From: an uncultured Dysosmobacter sp.
Lineage (GTDB): Bacteria > Bacillota > Clostridia > Oscillospirales > Oscillospiraceae
Direction of reading: 5' to 3'
DNA length: 7,551 nucleotides
Assembly: GCA_934504065.1 (NCBI GenBank)
Contig: CAKSVQ010000112.1
Span: 1 to 7,551, forward strand
In this document: positions 4,534 through 7,551 of the stretch, one piece after another
Position numbering within the stretch: position 1 is the first letter of the stretch
Layout: every line of letters starts with the position of its first letter
Program-made: the position numbers and the translations under genes
The notes under the pieces: generated by a model
Databases searched by the model: none
What the model was told of the DNA's origin: nothing
The model's input: the letters and a program-made list of their open reading frames with translations, nothing else

Positions 4534-6186
4534 ATGAAAAAGAAACTGCTGATATTGTTTTTTGTTGTGACATTTTTTGCCGTTGGCGCGGCCAGTGCCG
4601 CCGCTGTGAATGAAGACGCGGTGGTGGTTGGACTGCGGTACGGCTCCTCGGCGCTGTTTTCCGCCAATTTGGAAAATGCGCTGGATCGCGGCTTTTCCTT
4701 TGGATATTATGATGACGACTATTTTTTTGAGACGGTGGGACAGACGGAAGAGACCGCGATCTCCATGACGGCTTCCGGTGATATATATATGAGTGCCAAC
4801 GGGACGTATTCTCCAGATGGAGACGGTACATATCTCGGTGCGTGGCATGTTCAGATCGATGGTTTCCGGGACTATGACGATGCGTTGGAAGCCGCAGAGG
4901 ACTATGGTGGCTACCCGGCATGGATCGACCGGGAATACGTGGTACGGATCGGGTTTTATGCTTCCCGGGCCAAGGCGGAAGTTGCCGCGGAAAAATTGGG
5001 TGAGGGATATGCGGTCAGTTCTTCCTCCAATGGTGTGCTGGTAACAGTGACGCGCACAGCAACGCCGCTTTTTGAGTTCGACTGCGGAAGGCTGGTTCTG
5101 GCGGTGCAGCCGGAGAAACGGAGCGGCGAGAACTCCACGTGGTTCAAGGGCTATAAATACGCAGGGGCATTTCAGTATCCCCGCTATGGAAACACCCTGC
5201 ATGTTTATAATGTTGTGGACTTGGAAACCTACGTCAAGGGTGTGATCCCGTATGAAATGAACGCCGCGTGGCCGAAGGAGGCGCTGAAGGCCCAGGCGGT
5301 CTGCGCCAGAACATATGCCTGCCGGACCAGCAAGCACCGTGGGACCTATGATTTTGACGTGTGTGCAGGCACCTGCTGTCAGGTTTACTGCGGGCAGGGC
5401 AGCGGCGCGGTCTATGCCACCGCGGCCAGTGACGCGGCGGTGGATGCAACAGCAGGGGAACGGCTGTATTACCACGGAGATCTGGTGCAGGATGCGGTAT
5501 ACCACTCATCCAACGGCGGAGCAACGGAAGATGCTGTCAACGTCTGGGGCGGTGACAAGGGCTATTTAAAAGGAAAGAAGGACCCCTATGAGGCCCTGAC
5601 ATCCATTCCCAATTATACGTGGTCTGTTACGTACACTGCGGATGAGCTGACATGGATCCTTGACCAGAAGGGATACTCCGTGGGAACGGTGAAAAATGTG
5701 TATGTTTCTGAGTTTACCGACGTGGGCAATGTAAAAGCCGTTACGTTCGAGGGAAGCCAGGACACGCTGACCGTCAGCGGAGATACCTGCCGCAGTATTT
5801 TTTACAGTAGTACCTATCAAAAGTCTGTGAGCAGTCTCAGATTTACCATAAATGGCGGGACGGTGAAGACTGCTTCCGGTATTGTGGTGAACGGAAATAC
5901 AACGCTGGATAGTCTGGATGGTGTTTCCGTGATCTCCGGCAGAGGAACCATTTCCCGGTTGAATGGCAGCAGTGTCCGTGCGATTTCTTCCAAGGGGACG
6001 ATAGCGGTTTCCGTGGCTTCGGCCAGCAGTGCGGCTGTATCCGGCGACGGGGCATTCACGATCACGGGAAGCGGAAACGGACATAATGTGGGCATGAGCC
6101 AGTACGGTGCCAAAGCCATGGCAGAAAACGGCTATGGCTACGATGAGATCCTTACATTTTATTTTACAGATGTCACCATTGCGTGA
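4534..6186 (+). CDS. Secreted SpoIID/LytB-domain protein with an N-terminal SPOR-like region
   Basis: A 550-residue exported protein. MKKK is followed by a hydrophobic segment (5-23) with a likely cleavage site near ASAAA, so it should act outside the membrane on peptidoglycan. Residues 100-172 (HVQIDGF through [15 protein letters not shown]) resemble a glycan-binding SPOR repeat. The SpoIID domain begins near [13 protein letters not shown] (225-237). Catalytic Glu241 lies in PYEM and is followed by [17 protein letters not shown]; SpoIID enzymes are lytic transglycosylases that cleave stripped glycan strands. The cysteine-rich [11 protein letters not shown] (275-285), HSSNGG (324-329) and the C-terminal [15 protein letters not shown] (516-530) complete the family pattern. 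A Ser/Gly-rich beta insertion (about 440-510) precedes that last motif. The start is set by GGGAGG upstream of MKKK; an earlier in-frame ATG at 4495 lacks an RBS. queA follows after 13 bases. It is larger than classical SpoIID (about 340 residues), so a role in engulfment itself is not assured. Confidence 0.92.
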   Translation: MKKKLLILFFVVTFFAVGAASAAAVNEDAVVVGLRYGSSALFSANLENALDRGFSFGYYDDDYFFETVGQTEETAISMTASGDIYMSANGTYSPDGDGTYLGAWHVQIDGFRDYDDALEAAEDYGGYPAWIDREYVVRIGFYASRAKAEVAAEKLGEGYAVSSSSNGVLVTVTRTATPLFEFDCGRLVLAVQPEKRSGENSTWFKGYKYAGAFQYPRYGNTLHVYNVVDLETYVKGVIPYEMNAAWPKEALKAQAVCARTYACRTSKHRGTYDFDVCAGTCCQVYCGQGSGAVYATAASDAAVDATAGERLYYHGDLVQDAVYHSSNGGATEDAVNVWGGDKGYLKGKKDPYEALTSIPNYTWSVTYTADELTWILDQKGYSVGTVKNVYVSEFTDVGNVKAVTFEGSQDTLTVSGDTCRSIFYSSTYQKSVSSLRFTINGGTVKTASGIVVNGNTTLDSLDGVSVISGRGTISRLNGSSVRAISSKGTIAVSVASASSAAVSGDGAFTITGSGNGHNVGMSQYGAKAMAENGYGYDEILTFYFTDVTIA

Positions 6187-6199
6187 GAACAGGAGAAGT

Positions 6200-7225
6200 A
6201 TGAAAACCAGTGATTTTTACTATGAGCTTCCGCAGGAGTTGATTGCTCAAACGCCGATCGAAAAGCGGGATGCTTCCCGGCTGATGACGCTGGACCGTGC
6301 CACAGGAGAGATCGGTCATCATCATTTTTATGAGCTGCCGGACTTCCTGCGTCCCGGCGACTGCCTGATTTTGAATGACTCCCGCGTGCTGCCTGCCCGT
6401 CTTCTGGGGCAGCGTTTGCCGGGCGGCGGAGCCTGCGAGGTGCTGCTGCTGACGGATAAGGGTGATGGCGTGTGGGAGTGTCTGGTCCGCCCGGGACGGA
6501 AGATGCGCACAGGAGCCCAGCTCCGTTTTGGAAATGGAGAGCTGACGGCGGAGGTCATCGGTGAGATCGAGGGCGGAAACCGCCTAGTCAAGTTCCATTA
6601 TGAGGGCATTTTTCTGGAGGTGCTGGAGCAGCTTGGAAAAATGCCGCTGCCTCCTTACATCAAGGAAGAGCTGCAAGATAAGGAACGGTATCAGACCGTC
6701 TATTCCAAGGTGCTGGGCAGCGCAGCCGCTCCCACAGCGGGGCTGCACTTCACACCGGAGCTGCTGGACACGATCCGGACCAGGGGTGTTTCTGTCGGGT
6801 ATGTGACGCTTCATGTGGGCCTTGGTACGTTCCGGCCAGTCAAGGAAGAGGAGATCACCGAGCATGAAATGCACAGCGAGTTCTGCACGGTCCCGCAGGA
6901 AACGGCGGAACTGATCAACCGCACGAAAGCGAACGGTGGACGGGTCATCTGTGTCGGAACGACTTCCTGCCGCACGTTGGAATCGTGGGCCGCGGAAGAT
7001 GGGCATATGGAGGTAAAGTCCGGCTGGACCAGTATTTATATCTACCCCGGTTACCGCTTCAAAGTAATGGATGGACTGGTGACCAATTTCCATCTGCCGG
7101 AGAGCACGCTCATCATGCTGGTATCCGCCTTTGCGGGTCGGGAGCATGTTTTGGCGGCGTATGAAGAAGCAGTCAAAGAACGTTACCGCTTTTTCTCTTT
7201 TGGTGATGCGATGTTCGTCTCGTGA
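6200..7225 (+). CDS. queA: S-adenosylmethionine:tRNA ribosyltransferase-isomerase
   Basis: A 341-residue cytosolic enzyme that transfers and isomerises the ribosyl group of S-adenosylmethionine onto preQ1 at tRNA position 34, giving epoxyqueuosine. Family motifs run end to end: [15 protein letters not shown] (5-19), RDASRL (23-28), [15 protein letters not shown] (54-68), [12 protein letters not shown] (174-185), [10 protein letters not shown] (205-214), EHEMHSE (221-227), [11 protein letters not shown] (253-263) and [18 protein letters not shown] (283-300). Length is normal. The start is chosen from AGGAG four bases before this ATG; the frame is open further upstream, inside the previous gene. 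It lies 13 bases after the SpoIID-family stop and is probably co-transcribed from the promoters at 4394-4486. The usual partner tgt does not follow. Confidence 0.97.
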   Translation: MKTSDFYYELPQELIAQTPIEKRDASRLMTLDRATGEIGHHHFYELPDFLRPGDCLILNDSRVLPARLLGQRLPGGGACEVLLLTDKGDGVWECLVRPGRKMRTGAQLRFGNGELTAEVIGEIEGGNRLVKFHYEGIFLEVLEQLGKMPLPPYIKEELQDKERYQTVYSKVLGSAAAPTAGLHFTPELLDTIRTRGVSVGYVTLHVGLGTFRPVKEEEITEHEMHSEFCTVPQETAELINRTKANGGRVICVGTTSCRTLESWAAEDGHMEVKSGWTSIYIYPGYRFKVMDGLVTNFHLPESTLIMLVSAFAGREHVLAAYEEAVKERYRFFSFGDAMFVS

Positions 7226-7272
7226 TTTTACACAAAATTATATTATTATGTAAAGAGCGAAATCGTGAAATA

Positions 7273-7307
7273 TTACCAATTGGTAAGTGCGAAATACCAT
7301 TCGGTAA
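7273..7307. promoter_or_regulatory. Two TACC-N4-GGTA palindromes 21 bases apart
   Basis: TTACCAATTGGTAA (7273-7286) is a perfect 14-base palindrome. ATACCATTCGGTAA (7294-7307) repeats the TACC-N4-GGTA pattern exactly 21 bases later, two turns of the helix, placing both on the same DNA face. This arrangement fits a dimeric regulator binding cooperatively. The regulator and target gene are not identified. Confidence 0.5.
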
Positions 7308-7325
7308 CATTGGTTGACCGATGTT
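7306..7325. promoter_or_regulatory. 20-base imperfect inverted repeat
   Basis: AACATTGGT (7306-7314) and ACCGATGTT (7317-7325) are inverted copies with eight of nine matching positions around a TG centre. The repeat abuts the second TACC-N4-GGTA palindrome and shares its outer bases. It is operator-like and sits about 65 bases before the -35 box of the next promoter. Confidence 0.4.
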
Positions 7326-7390
7326 GATAAAACAAATATCGGAAGATTTGGCATCGGCATAACTTTTTTGCTCAAGAAAAACGTTCATTG

Positions 7391-7418
7391 TTGACTTAGG
7401 CAAATAATATGGCATAAT
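7391..7418 (+). promoter_or_regulatory. Promoter of the DUF4160-family gene
   Basis: TTGACT (7391-7396, five of six) is separated by 16 bases from CATAAT (7413-7418, five of six). The start would be about 50 bases before the coding start. The DUF4160-family gene therefore appears to be its own transcription unit, separate from queA. Confidence 0.65.
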
Positions 7419-7477
7419 AGAATTACCGGAGCGATGATAGTACGATTTTGGACATAGGAAAAAGCGAGGGGAAGATC

Positions 7478-7551
7478 ATGCCGGAACTTTGCAGATTTTA
7501 TAACATTGTTATCAAGATGATTTTCAGCGATACTGATAAGCACCACAAGCC
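7478..7551 (+). CDS. DUF4160-family protein, 5' end only
   Basis: The window ends 24 codons into this gene. The visible residues, MPELCRFYNIVIKMIFSD followed by TDKHHKP, match the start of DUF4160 proteins, which open with a MPE-x-x-RFYGI-type strand and a His-Pro-x-Phe-His region soon after. These are small proteins of unknown function, often encoded beside a DUF2442 gene, and the pair has been suspected of being a toxin-antitoxin-like module. An AGGGGAAG RBS precedes the ATG by three bases, and a promoter lies at 7391-7418. It follows an AT-rich gap rather than the tgt gene expected after queA, which suggests an accessory insertion. The 3' end and any partner lie outside the window. Confidence 0.8.
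   Translation, partial: MPELCRFYNIVIKMIFSDTDKHHK

Larger units (their letters stand above)
7226..7477. other. AT-rich intergenic region with palindromes
   Basis: The 252 bases between queA and the DUF4160-family gene are clearly more AT-rich than the flanking genes. No convincing intrinsic terminator for queA is seen; TTTACA (7227-7232) and TGTAAA (7249-7254) form only a weak AT stem. The region holds three palindromes at 7273-7325 and a promoter at 7391-7418. No ORF with an RBS and family likeness was found. The change in base composition suggests a junction with acquired DNA. Confidence 0.6.

Noticed and set aside
3185..4537. Long plus-strand open frame of 450 codons
   Set aside because: It lies antisense to asd, shows no family likeness and no RBS. 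The minus frame has complete ASADH motifs.
4331..4921. N-terminal extension of asd to a 560-residue protein
   Set aside because: The extra 197 residues are low-likelihood sequence crossing the divergent promoter region and the SpoIID-family start. The internal ATG has a strong RBS and matches the family start.
4507..5505. Minus-strand open frame of 332 codons
   Set aside because: It is a shadow of the SpoIID-family gene, whose plus frame carries signal peptide and catalytic motifs.
7173..7415. Minus-strand 80-codon frame after queA
   Set aside because: It overlaps the queA end, the palindromes and the promoter, and has no RBS or recognisable domain.
1..7551. CRISPR array, tRNA or rRNA gene
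   Set aside because: No regularly spaced direct repeats and no tRNA-like or rRNA-like segments were seen on either strand.

Overview
The window looks like chromosomal DNA of a moderately GC-rich, spore-forming Firmicute, probably a gut clostridium of the Oscillospiraceae type. Evidence: strong AGGAGG-type ribosome binding sites, the tail of an alpha/beta small acid-soluble spore protein (SASP), a SpoIID/LytB-domain protein, an archaeal-type aspartate-semialdehyde dehydrogenase and a TndX/TnpX-like large serine recombinase. The genus is inferred from gene style, not proven.

Left part, bases 1-2233, all functional signals on the minus strand. At the edge is a near-consensus sigma-A promoter firing leftward out of the window. 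It is overlaid by two CsoR/CstR-type operators, so an unseen gene to the left is probably controlled by a metal- or persulfide-sensing repressor. Next come a terminator-like hairpin and the last 38 codons of a SASP gene whose 5' half is missing. The break abuts the 3' end of a 555-residue serine recombinase gene. A 49-codon ORF precedes the recombinase, and a long hairpin that takes in part of the recombinase Shine-Dalgarno sequence suggests translational coupling. This is best read as the end, or a decayed remnant, of an integrative element that entered the SASP gene.

Middle part, 2234-4330, minus strand: asd and dapA, the enzymes that carry aspartyl-phosphate to 4-hydroxy-tetrahydrodipicolinate for lysine, peptidoglycan and spore dipicolinate. 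A strong intrinsic terminator follows asd, and dapA seems to have its own promoter overlapping the end of that terminator. No dapB follows dapA; the recombinase module sits there instead.

Right part, 4394-7225, plus strand: tandem sigma-A-like promoters drive a two-gene unit, a secreted SpoIID/LytB-family protein (peptidoglycan remodelling) and queA (queuosine tRNA modification). tgt, which often follows queA, is not next. An AT-rich gap of about 250 bases holds three closely packed palindromes and a good promoter, followed by the start of a DUF4160-family gene that runs off the window.

Most of the window is ordinary housekeeping. The unusual points are the spore-gene disruption, the recombinase-expression hairpin, the CsoR-type promoter, the three-Cys variant in the SpoIID-family motif and the palindrome cluster before the DUF4160 gene.
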